Source of the DNA: Aptenodytes patagonicus
Lineage: Eukaryota > Chordata > Aves > Sphenisciformes > Spheniscidae
DNA: 64,000 nt
Direction of reading: 5' to 3'
NCBI RefSeq assembly: GCF_965638725.1
Contig: NC_134961.1
Location: 3,410,001-3,474,000, forward strand
Numbering within the stretch: position 1 is the first letter of the stretch; each line of letters opens with the position of its first letter. The notes below the pieces were generated by a model, which was given only the letters and a program-made list of their open reading frames with translations, did not search any database and was not told the origin of the DNA. Positions 13,201 through 26,487 of the stretch are shown piece after piece. Position numbers and translations under genes: made by a program.

Positions 13201-16200
13201 TCAGCAATGCTCTAGAGGCTACATGGCAAGAAAATAGTTTTGTATTCTCCCCAGTTTTTGGCTGAAGTGAAGGAATGCAAAACCCTGTCCTCTGTGCTAT
13301 GATAAGCTGGAAGACCTTGTTGCTGTACTTCAGTATTTTTGGTAATTCCTGTGAATGACTTAGTTATCTGACTTTGCATTAGTTAGAATTTTATGGACCT
13401 GGTGCTGCAGTCGCTTGAAAGTTTATGGAATATTTGGAAGGTTCCTAGCAATTAGAAGTTTCTGAAATTGAGGAGGCAAATCCACTTTGTGTATGTAGAG
13501 TCAAGACATTCTTTTGCGCTATGCTGGCAGAAAAGGCCACCTCTTATGCTGATTTCAAAGTGCCTCATAAGCACCTCAAGTGATGCCTCTGACTTATTCA
13601 TTGCAACAGTAGGGTTTTCTTAGTATGTATACTGAGCTGAAAATGGGAGGACGATATAAGAGCAATCAGTGGTGGATTTCTTTTGATGCTTAATTAAGTT
13701 TGTTAACTGAATAATCAAGACCTTTAATCTTAAAATGGGGTTTCTCTAGAATTTTTTTCTGCAATGGATCTTCAATCCAGTTGCAGGAATGAGAACTAAT
13801 TTGATTCTTATGACTGGTTGTTTTTCTTAAACCAAAAAAATCTGAATGTAGTTATTTTGTTATTCCCTCCTACGCTTGTAGGCGTGTGTTAAAAAACCTG
13901 CGTGGTAAATGGAGTGAATCTGTAATGTAAGAAACTCCATCCGTATAAACTACATTTCTCTTCCTTTCAGTCTCTTTGATAGTATACTTAGAACTCAAGA
14001 AAGACTAGATGCGTTAAAAAAAAAAAGCTGAAAAGAATGGGTAAAGTCAGAAATCGCTTAAATTACATGAGGGATACTAGCAGACCTATTTCTTTAACAG
14101 GAGCCCCTTCCCAAACTCCTCTGGGGTGGTTTTGTGGGGTTTTTTTTGTTGTTGTTGTTCCCTTTTCTCTTCCTTCCATCTCCCAAGTTTAAATGCTTAA
14201 ACTGCCTCATGATTTCTGGACCATTGTGAATGACCAAAATACATAATTTGCCTAGATGATGTCTGTTTTATAGCAGTTTTAGACCTTCTAAGATATGTAG
14301 AAAGCCTATAGCACAGTTGGATCTGTAGTCTGTTGGATGCTAAATTGTAAATAAACCTTCTGCTCCGATATGATCTTACCTGTGCAGTGGACAAGACAGT
14401 TGTCCTGTCTACTGAAATTCTAGTTACTCCCTCAAGCTAAAGGGGTTCATTAAATCCACAGTTGTACTAAGGGTTAAAATATTGAAATTGGCCAGTAAAG
14501 ACAGTCTCTCTGAGGCTGGTTCTGGCTATATAAACTACTCCCAGACTAAAAGAGGAACTTTTTTCCTCCTTCCTCTCAAAGAGGATAGAACGGCTTTCTG
14601 CATCCTGAGATCTGAAATGCTGACAAAGCTCATTTTCTGACAGGGTAGCCAAATATCTCTGCTATTGTGAAATTAAATCTTAGAGTTAAATTGGCGTATA
14701 TCTTGGCTCCGAGAGGAACCTCTTTTTATGCCTGGCAGATATCTAACCTGAAACGGCTTGCTCCTGTCACAGATCTATGGAGGGGATGTGTTGTATTAAT
14801 TCAAAGAATTCTGTTCAGGTGGAGTGGGATAAAGATCTTGCAATTTATAACTTTTACCTGTATGAAAGTAAAGGTTAGTTTAGGTCCCAGACCAGGTATT
14901 CAAATTAGAAGAGGTATAACTCACCTGTTACTATTGCTCAGCTGCTAAGATTGTGGGTAATTGGTCAAGCAGACATAACTGCAAAAATTATTTTTGATAC
15001 CTAGGTATTCATTGCTTTCCCATGCTTTTTCTGTTAATTGTCCAATTAATTCCACTGATTCTACTCCCACGCAGTAGTTCAGTTCCTTTTCAGGACAGGA
15101 CCTGAAGTCTGTTGAGCAAGGCATAGGTATTAACTGTGGACTTACTACTTAAGGACAAGCATGACTTCTGGTAGGTTTTCAAGAAGTCAGTCCATTTCTG
15201 TTGTAACCTCCAATTTTTATGAGGATCTGTTTGATACACCGAAGCGCAGAGCTTTGGTTGTAAGGGATTTCCATCTTGACCACTAAAAATTTGGCTTCTT
15301 GGCATTCCACTTTTCCATTCTAAACTCAACCATTGGTTATCATATTAGCTACTGTAGAAACTAGCAAATTTTTTTTTGTAGTTATGAAATGTCTGCTTTT
15401 AACTAAAAGTCAGTGGGTTTCAATTGTGTTACAGGTACAAAGTCAGTGCGTGCAGTTTTGCAGAAAGTCTGATTCTGTAATGGTTATTTTTAAAAGGCTA
15501 ACCAGAGTTGTACGTCTTAATCTCCTGTTGCTTCTGGAAGACCACAGTTAGCATGGCCATTTGTTCTGGTGGCACTGTTATGACCATTCCAAGTAATCGT
15601 AGGTAACATAATGATCAAATTGACTGACAAAGGAGGCTGGCAATATTTGTGCTGAACTTGAGAATATTTTATTAGAACAGCTCTTGAAAAGTAAATACTT
15701 CATGGACGTAGCAGAATTACCTGAAGTAACTTCAGATCAGAGTAGTTATTCATAACATACAAGGGAGAATGGGGAGGGGACATCAAATACGTTGAATGCT
15801 GTAAATTTCAAACAAACTTTTCTCTCTCGCTTCTCTCATTCTGCAATGTAGGGTGTTGAAGCCCCCTGGAGGAGGTTCTAGTAATCTCTTTGGGAACACA
15901 GAAGAAGTTTCTTCTTCAAGCAGGCCACACCGGATGGCATCCAATATCTTTGGAGCATCAGAAGAACCTCAAAACATTCCAAAAAGAACAAACCCTCCAG
16001 GTAAGAGCAGCCACCTCCTTCAGCACAGTTGGGCTCTGAATTGCAGCACAGAACTGGTTTCGTATTCCTAAAGTGGAACACTGTGATCTGTCTGTCTTTT
16101 TTAGTTGCATTTTTACAAATTGAGTGGGCTTGAACAATAAATCTATTCAGACTGCTGAATATATGAATATTTCGGTGATCTACATGTTCACAGACTTCTT

Positions 16201-19200
16201 AGCACATCATCCAAGTCTAATTCTTTTCGAGTTGAGGTCTAGGAAAAGATGAAAGGAAACTGCTTCTATTCTAAAGCTGTGTCATCAGTTAGCTGCAGCA
16301 AGTACAGTGGTGAATCTGAGATCCTCTAGTGAATTCTTGTAACAAAGGATTTCAACTAGTATCTTCAGGCAAGCAAAAGTAAGTCTCTAGGCAGTAGGGT
16401 CCTAGAAGTCTTTGAACTCATATCTTTTTAAAATTTTTTTAATATAGTGTGGTAAAACTAAGTCATCTAGAAAAAAAGCTAACAACTGCCTTGCAGGGGG
16501 AAAAGAAAGCGGTATTTTTGAGGATTCTAGTTCTGCTCAGCCTCGTCCACGCATGAATCCACCTGGTGGGAAGACAAGTGATATCTTTGGATCTCCTGTA
16601 TCTACCAGCGTTGTGCGAGCACACCCAAACAAGCCTAAGGTATTTGTACTTCTTTCGCTGTCAAACCAAGAAGCTAGCAGCTCAGTGAGTTGTCTTACAA
16701 TCTTGTCACAATGCAATGCCTGTATTCTTTTTAAGATGACAGACCTGAATTATGCATAGGGTGACTTCAAATTAGACAGTTATTCCTGAAGTCTCTTTCT
16801 GATAGCTTGTTATCTTTGGTATATCAGATCTCAGCGTGCTCTGTAGTTTGCAGTCAAACTATTAATTAGACTATGGATGTGTATTCAAAAAAAAAAAAAA
16901 TGCTTCTGAAGCCTTTGGTCTTCCTTGTAAGTGAGGTACAGCTGGAGTTCTTGGCACACAGTCAAGAGGCATTTAAGCTAGATAGGGAGGAGACACTTCT
17001 CTTTATTCTGCCGTTTGGCAGAGGTGATCTTGATACCAATTCTGGAAAGTCGGTGAACACCAGTGAGCTACAGTCATAAATCTTCATGAGGCCTGGCTGT
17101 GCCTTTCACCTCTCTTAAATATATGTATCTCCATTCAGCATGAAAGCACTTTAGCACGAGACTAAGCTTAAGTGATCAACAGCTAACTCAAGATCAGCTC
17201 TGAGTGTCAGGTCCAGCATGCACTTGATTTTGTGATGTCAGACAAAAGCGTGTCTTGCTATATGAGTTGTCATTTTTTGATCTTAAAGCTGGGATGTGTA
17301 ATAGTTGGAGAGGCTTGTAGTTATGACCAAATCTGGTTTTGGATAAAAGGAGGATACATTGCCAATTACTTTATTTCTGTATTTAAATGCTCTATATTTG
17401 GATTTACAGCCTGCTGCCTTACTCTAAGTAGGTACTATTAAGTGAGCAGCTACTGTTTTGGCAATGTTTTTGACATGTCGGATAGCCTGGAAACTTAACA
17501 TCCTATGAAACACGGCTCGTTGTCTTTGTGCTGAAAAAGTAGTAGCTGTCTCCTTTTTCCTGGAACCTTAGGGAGAAAAGATCAGTCCAATTTAGCTTCT
17601 TTTTCCCTCCTTTTTTCTCCTTAAATTTGAAGGTGCTGGTAGTGTGGTTTTGCCTAACTTGTTATACAGACTCAGGGGTGTATTTTGGGGGATTTGGGTC
17701 ATAAGAAGGGAGGAGAGAAAAAAAAAAGTGGGAGCTAGGTTTTGTCAGGAGTAGTGCTGTTGGTGTAGGAAAGGGCTTTGTTTTCTTCCTCTGTACCCCT
17801 TTATCAGGCTGGTCTCTGATTCTTTTTAGTTGCTTTTTTAAAAATCTAACATTAATTCCTGTGAATTCCTGACTAAATGGAGGACAACACTTTGGAAATT
17901 CCTATGTCTTTAATTAGAGCATTGGAATTGTGGGAAATACTGGGATGGAAAGGAGATAGCATATTTGCAAAAATTACTGCAAGTTGAATTTCATGGGTGG
18001 GAAAACATGCAAGCTTTTCTGAAGTATTGCTGTGTATTTCCGACAATCAACTGGGACTGTTGGGGAAATGGTCTTAAAAGGTTTTGCTAATTACCTGACT
18101 GTTCGGATCACTATGGATACTTGCTGAAGACAGTAATTGCTGAATATAAATAGGGTGCTCAAGGGCTGTTTGTGTTCTAGTTGTGAATACCAACTTCTCC
18201 TGGATGGTAGCGGGTGCTTGACAAGAATGGTAATTCCAGACCTTTGGACTGAACTGTTTATCATAGACAAAGTTTTAAGCCTCTAATGAACTAATGTAGC
18301 GTCTTCATCTGTGCTTCGATGAGTTGTCCGAGTTGTGCACCTGGACATAACATAGGAGTTTCCTTCTGCCACTGCTTTTGGGATTATGCAGTGGTAGAGG
18401 GGATGCAGGGCTGCACATAGTGTCTGCAGCTATTGCCTTTTACCATGATAAACGTATAAATTTAGATCAGAAACAAAGCAAAACTTTCTGAAGGATTTTG
18501 TGACAGAGTTACTGTTTGAGAACGATAATATACTAAGATAGTTTTTGGTTTCTTTGCAGGATCACATTGTCTTGAAAGAAGATGAAACACCAAAGAAGCT
18601 AGAAGGTCAGCAAGAGAAATTCCTTTCTCTGTTCTCTTTGAGAAGATAAGCTCTTTCTTATGCTTCCTCTTAAAAATATAAGACTAAGGCTGGTGTTTAG
18701 GGTAATGTGACAGGGAAGTTTTCCTTCTGTGAGTCAGAAACTTAATCACTTAACTTCAGGGAAATGGTTCTCTTCCTCTTATTGAGGAGAAGTCCACAGT
18801 CTTGATACTCTCTGTGTGTGTGTGTATACTTTGCTTGATACCGTGTGTGTGTATATATATATATATATAGAATCTGTATATATAGAAAAAATCCTACCAG
18901 ATTGCTTCTTCCTCCCTTGCCATCTCTTTCAAGTGTATAATCTTGGCCTTCTGTAGTTGTAAGTAACAAATAGCTGATTGACAAAATGTATTATTGTTCA
19001 GTTAGTTATTGTTAAAGAACGATGGGAACGCTGCTTTCAAGCTCGGTGTGAAAGGATTCATTGGTATGTTGCATCTCTTAATTGCCTGAAACTGCCAAAA
19101 TAATTCTGAAGGTATATTGCTTAGCCTACGTATCTTTGTTAGAAAGATTGCTGAAGGAAGAGAGGAATTGTTGTGAATAGTGAAATTCTTCCTCAGCACC

Positions 19201-19533
19201 TGTTTCCTTCAGGAAAAATGAACAGGTATAGAGAAACCTTAGTGTGCTATGGATGGGAGACATGGGAAATAACGCAACTTACAGAAGGTGAGGCACTTTG
19301 TGTGCTACAGAATAGCAAGTTGATCTAATCCCTTTTCTTTTTATTCAGCTACAGAAAATATCAAACCACAGCTGGAAGATGGTGGCGAGAAAAAAGATCT
19401 GGGCAAAGAGGAGCGATGCAAGGAGCCAGAACCCAAGATAGACAATCATGAGCCTCGACTAGGGCCAAGGCCACGCTCACACAACAAAGTTCTCAATCCA
19501 CCGGGGGGGAAATCCAGTATTGCGTTCTATTAG
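10158..19533 (+). CDS. JPT2: JPT2 (HN1L), Jupiter microtubule-associated homolog 2, complete
   Basis: The coding exons are 10158-10201, 15852-16000, 16497-16639, 18560-18605 and 19349-19533, totalling 567 bp or 188 residues; the human protein is 190. The start has a perfect GCCACCATG context. The protein is small, hydrophilic and probably disordered, with four PPGG motifs: [35 protein letters not shown] and a C-terminal NPPGGKSS ending in FY. The segment [18 protein letters not shown] of the family is almost identical here except for the first residue. Family members are cytosolic or nuclear; mammalian JPT2 has been reported as an NAADP-binding protein linking to calcium release from acidic stores. 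Phases agree at all four junctions. Confidence 0.95.
10202..15851 (+). other. JPT2 intron 1
   Basis: This 5.65 kb intron starts in the CpG island and becomes AT-rich after 10900. I see no further exon and no recognisable transposon. It has a TTATTTGATG tandem near 11610-11650, a C-run near 12887 and poly-A or TTG-rich runs near 14010 and 14145. Confidence 0.6.
15852..16000 (+). CDS. JPT2: JPT2 coding exon 2
   Basis: The acceptor is CTGCAATGTAG and the donor CCAG/GTAAGA. It holds the first PPGG motif, then [20 protein letters not shown] and [11 protein letters not shown], entering the second motif. Confidence 0.95.
16497..16639 (+). CDS. JPT2: JPT2 coding exon 3
   Basis: The acceptor is CCTTGCAG and the donor AAG/GTATTT. 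It completes the second PPGG motif and encodes the third, [13 protein letters not shown], and ends in HPNKPK. Confidence 0.95.
16640..18559 (+). other. JPT2 intron 3
   Basis: This 1.9 kb AT-rich intron has an A-run near 16888. I recognise no exon, RNA gene or mobile element in it. Confidence 0.55.
18560..18605 (+). CDS. JPT2: JPT2 coding exon 4 (short)
   Basis: The acceptor is TTTCTTTGCAG. It encodes [15 protein letters not shown] plus one base. The donor GAAG/GTCAGC is non-ideal at positions +3 to +6, so skipping is conceivable; loss of 46 bp would break the frame. Confidence 0.88.
18811..18870. repeat. (TG)n / (TA)n microsatellite in JPT2 intron 4
   Basis: Two TGTGTG runs flank a short unique spacer and lead into a TATATA run. 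A minus-strand open frame across it is a repeat artefact. Confidence 0.9.
19349..19533 (+). CDS. JPT2: JPT2 last coding exon
   Basis: The acceptor is TTTTTATTCAG. An acidic and basic linker leads to [17 protein letters not shown] and the last PPGG motif, ending AFY before TAG at 19531-19533. Confidence 0.95.
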
Positions 19534-20205
19534 GGTCATCTGTTCGCTTTCACTAACGGAGTCTGCACAGTAACTCTTGTCTGTGGTTGCAAGGTCAGTT
19601 TATAGGCTATTGTTTGTGGATAGATTCTTAGGCAGATGGACGAGGGTTATGCTAAAGTGTGTAGGAAGGATAACCTGATGATCTGGGGAGGGAGGGCTGG
19701 GGAGGGAAAGGGTGCCCTGTGGAAGGTGTGAGTGTTGGCCTGCCTGGGTGGGTGGCAGAGGGGGACATTAGTGTAACTTTGTGAAAGATCAGTGCTACTT
19801 TGTGGTGAGTTCATCAGACTGTTAGGTTCTTAGCTAGCTAGTGGCTCAGGACACTCTTGTGGAGTCAGGCTTATCCATACAGTCAACACGTAAAACATTG
19901 TGAATGGGTAGGGACCTGGAGGTCACATCTGAAACATTCTGAAGCACAGCAGGTAGGCTGTGCTTTCCTCGAGGCAATAGGATGCAGCTTCACAGTGTGA
20001 GTTGCCTTGCAGTCACTTTAATGTAAATACGTTCCGCTGGAACGAGTAGTGCTACCGTGGTTTTGAGTGTCTTCAGTCTTTGGTTCTCTTTTTCTCCTTT
20101 CTTGCTTTGCAGCACATGATTGCTGATACAAGGACAAAACATGCTGGAAGTTTCTTTTATACTTACAAACCATCGTATGTTAATAAATATTGTGGTCTTC
20201 CCCTC
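19534..20205 (+). other. JPT2: JPT2 3' UTR (minimal form)
   Basis: This runs from the JPT2 stop codon to just past the first good polyadenylation signal. A GT-rich stretch and TTGTGGTC follow the hexamer. Longer forms are possible because AATAAA also occurs at 21789 and 23616. Confidence 0.5.
20182..20187 (+). promoter_or_regulatory. JPT2: candidate JPT2 polyadenylation signal AATAAA
   Basis: TTAATAAATATTGTGG lies about 650 bp after the stop codon with a GT-rich element directly downstream. It is the most proximal canonical signal. Confidence 0.55.
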
Positions 20206-23200
20206 CCCAGAGTATTCAGGCCTTTCTGATGCCTTCGGTAATCTGCTGATTACTATGACTAGCTCTTGACAAGTGATAATATAAGTCCAACATACTGTTT
20301 CATGTAGGTGCTTCTAGAAGACTTTTATTTAAAGTATCCTGGCTGAGTGCTTGCACATTTTCTGGTAAAGATGTGGGTGCAAACAATAGCTTTATGGTAC
20401 TCTTTGAACAGAAGCAATGTAAAGTGTACCATGACTGTGGAGAATATACTGAGGTGTCCAGCCAGCTAGCTTTGACCCAACCTGTATAGAAATGCCTTAG
20501 CTTCTGCAAAGGTTTTTACTTTGTACCCTGCGGAAACCAGGACTGTTCTACTGTCTTCACCACAGTGCATTTTTTTGTTTGTTTGTCTGTGCTGACTCTG
20601 TTAGTGAATTCTCTTCTTGTCGGTCAGCCTTATGTTTGCCTTTGACTGCCTCAGATTTTTGTTGGTAAGGTTGGGAGAACTACGTGGATTCTCCCCAAAC
20701 CACAGTTGTAGTTGTTTTGAGACATGCTGTAGACTATCCTAGTTGGAGAAGCAGAGACTTTAGCAATACAAATGTTTTGGTTGCGCTGGCTATCTTAAAT
20801 CATGTTTGGAAGATGTGCATGTTTTGCACAAACATTTGTTGGGGAGGGTAGCTCCCATCATTTGTTCCCTGAATGGACTTTCTGATCATATCCAGAGCTT
20901 TGATATATGAATGTTAACATTAGGTGCTTACTGTTCAATGTATTTAATAGTGACTTTTTAAATTTGACATATCAAAACAGGAGTTGTTCAGGTACACCAA
21001 AGAACAAGTGGCCTTATCTGCGTATATCCACTGCTGTTCTAGCCCAGGTTCCCTGGGAACTGCTACTGTTTAGAGGGGACTATCTCTGGGCCAGGTGCTA
21101 AAATACTCTGTGATTATAGTACTCCCTTAGACTGCTCAGTTCAGTTGATGTCAGAAGTGGTGGATGACTGCGTGAAGACTTAGTTGCCTTTTCAAATAGT
21201 GAAAGTGAAATATATGGGGCAGTGCTAAGGGTAGAAATAGCCATGAAAAGCAGGGATTTCAATGCCTTTGTACCTTTCAGATAGGTTTGGAGCTCCCTGT
21301 TATTTGTTCCCCTAGGAAAACAAGATGGTGATTCTAACTGCAACCCTGTAATGGATTTATGTTACTTCCAAACATGTATTTCCTAGTGGCTATTCTTGAG
21401 TCTGTGCTGTCTAGCCTCCGGCTGAGTCTGACACATCTATCTGTTTCAACTCCTTGTTCCAGTACTTGACAGGGTTTTAAGAGGCTATGGTGTGGAAAAG
21501 TCAACCAGAGGCTGCTTTCTGCATTGAAGGGTCTGGTGTAATTGACGCCACCTGTAATACTGAGCTTAGACTTCGCATCTTTTAGTACCTGATGTGCATT
21601 GGCTACAGTGCCTGTCTTTTAAACAGCAACTTCCAACTAGGCCTTAAATTAGTTAAACTATGTTCATTTTCTTGCATTTCTTTCTTTGGAATCTAAACCG
21701 TGTTTTCAACTCATCAAGTAAGATTGATAAGAACATTTCTCCAGTACAGAAGGGGACTGGAAATCAAATGATAAATCATGCAATTGTCAATAAACCTCTG
21801 TATTTTGTTACTTCATTGTGTGCTGTAGATGTCTGCTTTTATAAATTAACGGGTAATCTAGTTCAATGTAGATACACTGGTGAATTTTGTTATCTGAAAT
21901 TGGAAAAATTGCACAAATCTTTTCAGGCCTTCTGCAGTGGGGGGTATGCTTTGGAGATGTGACATCCTGCTCAAGGTTGCTCATGAGACAAGCACCTCTT
22001 ACCCCTGGGGAGTGTGAAGGGACAGTAGCAAGGGCAGGCTGCTCAGGTCAGTGCCTTTTTGTGGGCAACGTTCCGTGGCATTCTGTACAACGCAGCGATG
22101 CTGTTACGCTCTTCAGCAATGCTGTAAATAGAGTTAAATATTCAAATATTTTAACTCTTTAAGTCTATTTGTAGAATAGTGTAATAATTCCCCTTGAGCA
22201 CGGGAGGCTCTTTATGTGGAGAAGTCATACCCCCGCTTCTACACTTTTGATGAGTGTGTAAAACTCTCCTCATGTGCCAAACTGTCTTGGCTGACAGCGT
22301 GGAGGTAACTGCAGCTACAGAAATTCCAGTTCCGGGTGAGCTGGACATGGCAGCCTCTCAGCCGGGGTGTTCTAAATCTGCTGTGTTCACAGATTGTGAT
22401 GCCCTACAGAGCCTCTCGGCCAGCACTTGTTTCTGCAGTGACTTCTGTATTTGGCACTGAGAGTTTTGCCATTTATAGTTCAGAACTCTTTTCTCAAGCA
22501 TTCACAACGCTTTGGGTAGGATCTGCTTAGTGTGGGAACTTGTGAATATCCTTGATAGATAACACATTATAATAGGACAATATAAAGGATTGTCCTTCCT
22601 TTGAACTGCTGCCAACTAGTAGACTACAACATAGTTTCACTTTGCAACTCTATACATTACCTCATTGCTTTGCCCCTAAATTGAAGGTTTGTAGCTTAAA
22701 CACTTAAGATAGAATATTATCCAGGTTACTGTTTCAGTCTTGGAAGGGAAATTATTGTATCGTTATAATAAGCTTAGCTTGGAAAGTGGTTAAAGGATGA
22801 CTTGCGTGCTTTCGTAAGTCGTGTACAATTCTAGGCATAGCTGCTGCTTAGTTCCTAAATGTGTCACCATGCCCGTCCAGTACAAGACAACACTGTTCTA
22901 GTGAACAGCCCAGCTGCAACGTGTCACCCCTCCTGATCCCCTGTGAACCTGATTAACCCAGATCAGTGCATGTTTTCCCCTATTAAGGCTGCTGGCTTCC
23001 ATGCAATACCTTTTAGGCAAGCACTGTCTCATATTGTCCTTCTGTTACATCACTGCATAACTGTTGATAAACAGCCCACTTTGCACTCTTAATGAGGAAG
23101 ATTAATGTCTTCTCTGTCAGTGTTTTAAGTAGCATTACTGTGGGTTTTTGAAGGATTTATAGAGGTTAAGCAGACTTGGAATACCTGAAGTACATTCTTG

Positions 23201-25900
23201 GGGCTTGTTTAGCGAGAGAACGTATGTAAAGTAGTCTTGTGTGGAGACAATTATTTGAGCCCTAAATGAGTAACTGTTGTGGTATGTTCCTGAAAAATTC
23301 TTGCGGTTGCTTACGTATAATATGATTACACTGGTGCATGGACGTCCGAGTATCTTGGCTACCTGTGTGATCGTGTGGTGGAGAACAGTTTGATGCATGC
23401 CTGTCAACATGTGGAGTGTGCTCAGTTGTCAACTTGCATCTTCATAGTTTGGAAGCCAGCTGGCCACCTGGCATTTTGTTCAAGCCCTCTGATGTGTCTC
23501 CTATTGAATTTCAGCTTGAAGCTCTGCTGAAATCCTGTATCGCTTCCCTTTGGAAAAGGTGATGGTTTAGAACATTGTTGAGGTTGGAGTTTTCCATTGT
23601 TTATTTTTCTTGAGGAATAAAGTAGGGTCACAACTAGGATGCTGTGCTATACTTGACTAAAGAAAGCAAAAGGATACAGACCTCTGTGAGCATAGGCTAT
23701 CTGCTGGTAACAGAGGGCAGGATTACAGAGAGACTTTGGCACATGATAAGCCATTTATGTCATCACCTGTTATCAGCTGTGCAAGAAGTAGACTGGGTAC
23801 TGATTTATTGCTGGCCAAGGACTGATGCACAGAACCCCCACAAACAGCCAGCAGACTAAGCTGGATGTCCAGGCTGCTAGCCCAATTGCTACTTGCTCCT
23901 CCCTCTGAAAACACAGTCAGTGAGCAGAAAGAGCAGTTTTTAATTATTCTGCTAAATTTGCAGCCCTGATTATTTTTATTGTTTTATCTTGCTTCTGGGG
24001 ATGAAGATTATGCCCTCTTGAATATGGCTTTCCCTTTCTTTCAAGCTGCAACTCCTTATACTGTTAACAGGACCTCCTCCTCCTCAAGCAGGTCAAAATG
24101 CTGGCCATAACCAGCAAGAACGCAGTAATTTGCTTTACCCGTCAGCCTCTCTACCTCCAGCCAGCTTCTAATTCTGGTCTCTTACCCTACTGCTTTCCTC
24201 CTCCCTCCTACATATACATATATTTTAAATAGTAGCTATGCTGCCTTTGGCTTCTCGATTATCCTTCCCATGCTACTGCTGGGTGTATGCTATATGCCAC
24301 TTAAGCCAAAAACACAAACAGCTCTGTGTCGAAGTGTATCAGAAGCATAGAGGTCGGTCAGAAGTAACTGGGAACTTAATGTTGTGCCAGTTTCTTCATA
24401 AAGATGATGGCTTTTCCTCCACTGCCACCTCCCACAAACTTATGTAAGCGTATGCTCCGCTGTGTAAAAGTGTTTAATATTCTGGCTTCTGGGAGCATCC
24501 CCCTCGGTGTGAGTTGCCTGAACTAAAGTCCACTTTCAAGTTTCACAGTTTATATTTTAAGAGTTGCAATCCACAGTGTCTCATGCAAGAGGAAGGTTCT
24601 GCCAAAGAATATTGTTGAAAAGAGCTCGCCATTTCCAGGGTTGCCCAAGGCTGGGGAGAGGGTTGAGGGGTGGGGGTTTTCAGTTACCTGTATACATGAT
24701 CAGTGCAACACTACAAAAGTGAAACAAGAACAGCTGATTGTTTCTTTCCATTTCTTGCAGCACGTTGACCTCTGTGAATGCCACCCTTTCATTTTCATTA
24801 CAAGCTCAAACAAAGTAGAGAGCCATGCAATTACTTTGTAAGAAGTTTCTCAGAAGTGAGCTCTGGCATCTCAACAGCAGGTGACAAGCAAGAATCAGGA
24901 AGGCAGGCAAAGTGAAGGTGGCTTTCCTGTCATCACTGGAGTAATTAATAAAAAAAGCAATTAAAGAGGAGTAACAGGAAGCTGTTGATGAACTCCAGTG
25001 GAGATGAGCAGGTACTGTTGCAGGAAGGCTGATTCTCTACCTCCTTACTGTTGTTACGTCAGCTTCAAGCTTTATTAATCTGAGCTGAAAGACATGAGCA
25101 GTCTTTTATGAACAACTCTTTGCCTGTAAGAGGCTCTAGTAGAATCCTCCCAACCTAAAGGTGCCTGTGCAACAGACTCGAAGGTCACTAGGATCTCCCC
25201 ACATCGTCAGGTTGTATGAAAGGGTTTTTAAAAGCACATGCAGGGATCTTTGTACAACGGTATCTACAAAAACCTCTGTAGCCAACAGAAGTTCTCCTAG
25301 GCGGTGAATGTAGGAAATATGCAGGAATGCTTCACAGTGAAACCTGGTAGACTAGGCAGTGAGATTTCCAGTGCTGCATCGTCATGAACTTTGTTAACCA
25401 ATGGCAGATCTTAAGGAAAGTACGTCACAACTCTTCTTCAAAACAGAAGAGTAAAGTTTCTTTTCTGGTAATTTGGAAGTAGGTTATGGGATGGCAAACA
25501 GGAATGGCTGGCTTTTGAGCTTGTTCCATGAAGAACCAAGTACAGAACTTTCAGTGGGTATCCCAGCAATTGTTACAGGACCAACTCCATTGAGTTTAGC
25601 TGCAGCTGAGAAAGCTGAGGACTTCCTGCCAGCCAGGCTGGTCACTGCTTTTAAACCAGGTGTTAGTAGTATTGACACAAAAAATCAGCTCTGTTGAACA
25701 CATACTTTCTTCTGTACACAAGCCTCCAACATAAGTATATAGCATGTGGTTTTTCATAATCGCATTTGGAAACTTGCCATGGGCTTTCCCCACTACAAAA
25801 AAATGCAACTGCAGGATTTCAGCACGGAGGAGTAGTACAGTGACTGGAGGCTGAGGGATGTACTTAAAGCCACAGTCTAGAAGGAGTCCGATTTACCAGC
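20206..25900. other. JPT2 distal 3' UTR or intergenic sequence
   Basis: No coding exon or transposon is evident over 5.7 kb. AATAAA hexamers at 21789-21794 and 23616-23621 could serve longer JPT2 transcripts. The rest is unremarkable AT-rich sequence. Confidence 0.5.
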
Positions 25901-25904
25901 TGAG

Positions 25905-26430
25905 TGAAAACACTGGTGAGGCCTCACACAGAGTACCGAGTCCAGTTTTGGGCTCCCTAGTACGAGAGAGATGTGACTTAGGGAGGGAGTACAGTGATGG
26001 GCCACAAAAGTGGTAAATGGACTGGCACATCTTTCACAGGAGGAGAGGCTGAGGGAGCTGGAGCTGTTCAGCCTGGAGAAGAGATGGCTCAGGGAGATCT
26101 TGTCAGTGTGTTTAAGTACCTGCTGGGAGGGAGTGAGGACGAGGGAGCCAGACTCTTCTCTGGACAAGAGGCAACGGGCACAAATTAAACCACGTGAAAT
26201 TCCATCTGAACACAAGGAAGCACTTTTTTACTGTGTGGGCGTCAAACGCTGGGACAGGTTGCCCAGAGAGGTTGTAGGGTCTCCATCTGTGGAGATGCTC
26301 AACCTCTGACGGGACGCAATCCTGGGCACCCTGCTCTGGCTGACCCTGCTTGAGCAGGGGGTGTTGGACTAGGTGATCTCAGGAGGTCACCGCCAAAATG
26401 TGGAGTCTGTGATTTTGCAGTTCTGTGACT
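25905..26430 (+). mobile_element. CR1 LINE 3' fragment, sense, young copy
   Basis: It begins around ACACTGGTGAGGCCTCACAC and includes a long open reading segment of the CR1 reverse transcriptase C-terminus, from VNGLAHLSQEERLRELELF to RLPREVVGSPSVEML. It ends in GATTTTGCAGTTCTGTGA. It is nearly identical to the inverted copy at 57205-57645. It lies between the convergent JPT2 and MFSD1-like genes. Confidence 0.92.
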
Positions 26431-26481
26431 TCTCACCCCACCCCCAAATTTCTGCTGCACCAGACTCCAACGGGCAAATCC

Positions 26482-26487
26482 TTTAAT
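26482..26487 (-). promoter_or_regulatory. possible polyadenylation signal ATTAAA for the MFSD1-like gene
   Basis: Read on the minus strand, ACAATTAAAGG lies about 1.07 kb after the MFSD1-like stop codon. I found no minus-strand AATAAA between the stop and this point. The assignment is weak. Confidence 0.28.

Noticed and set aside
26010-26309. Open frame LSQEERLRELELFSLEKRW as a possible gene
   Set aside because: It is the C-terminal end of CR1 ORF2, repeated in inverted form at 57.3-57.6 kb.
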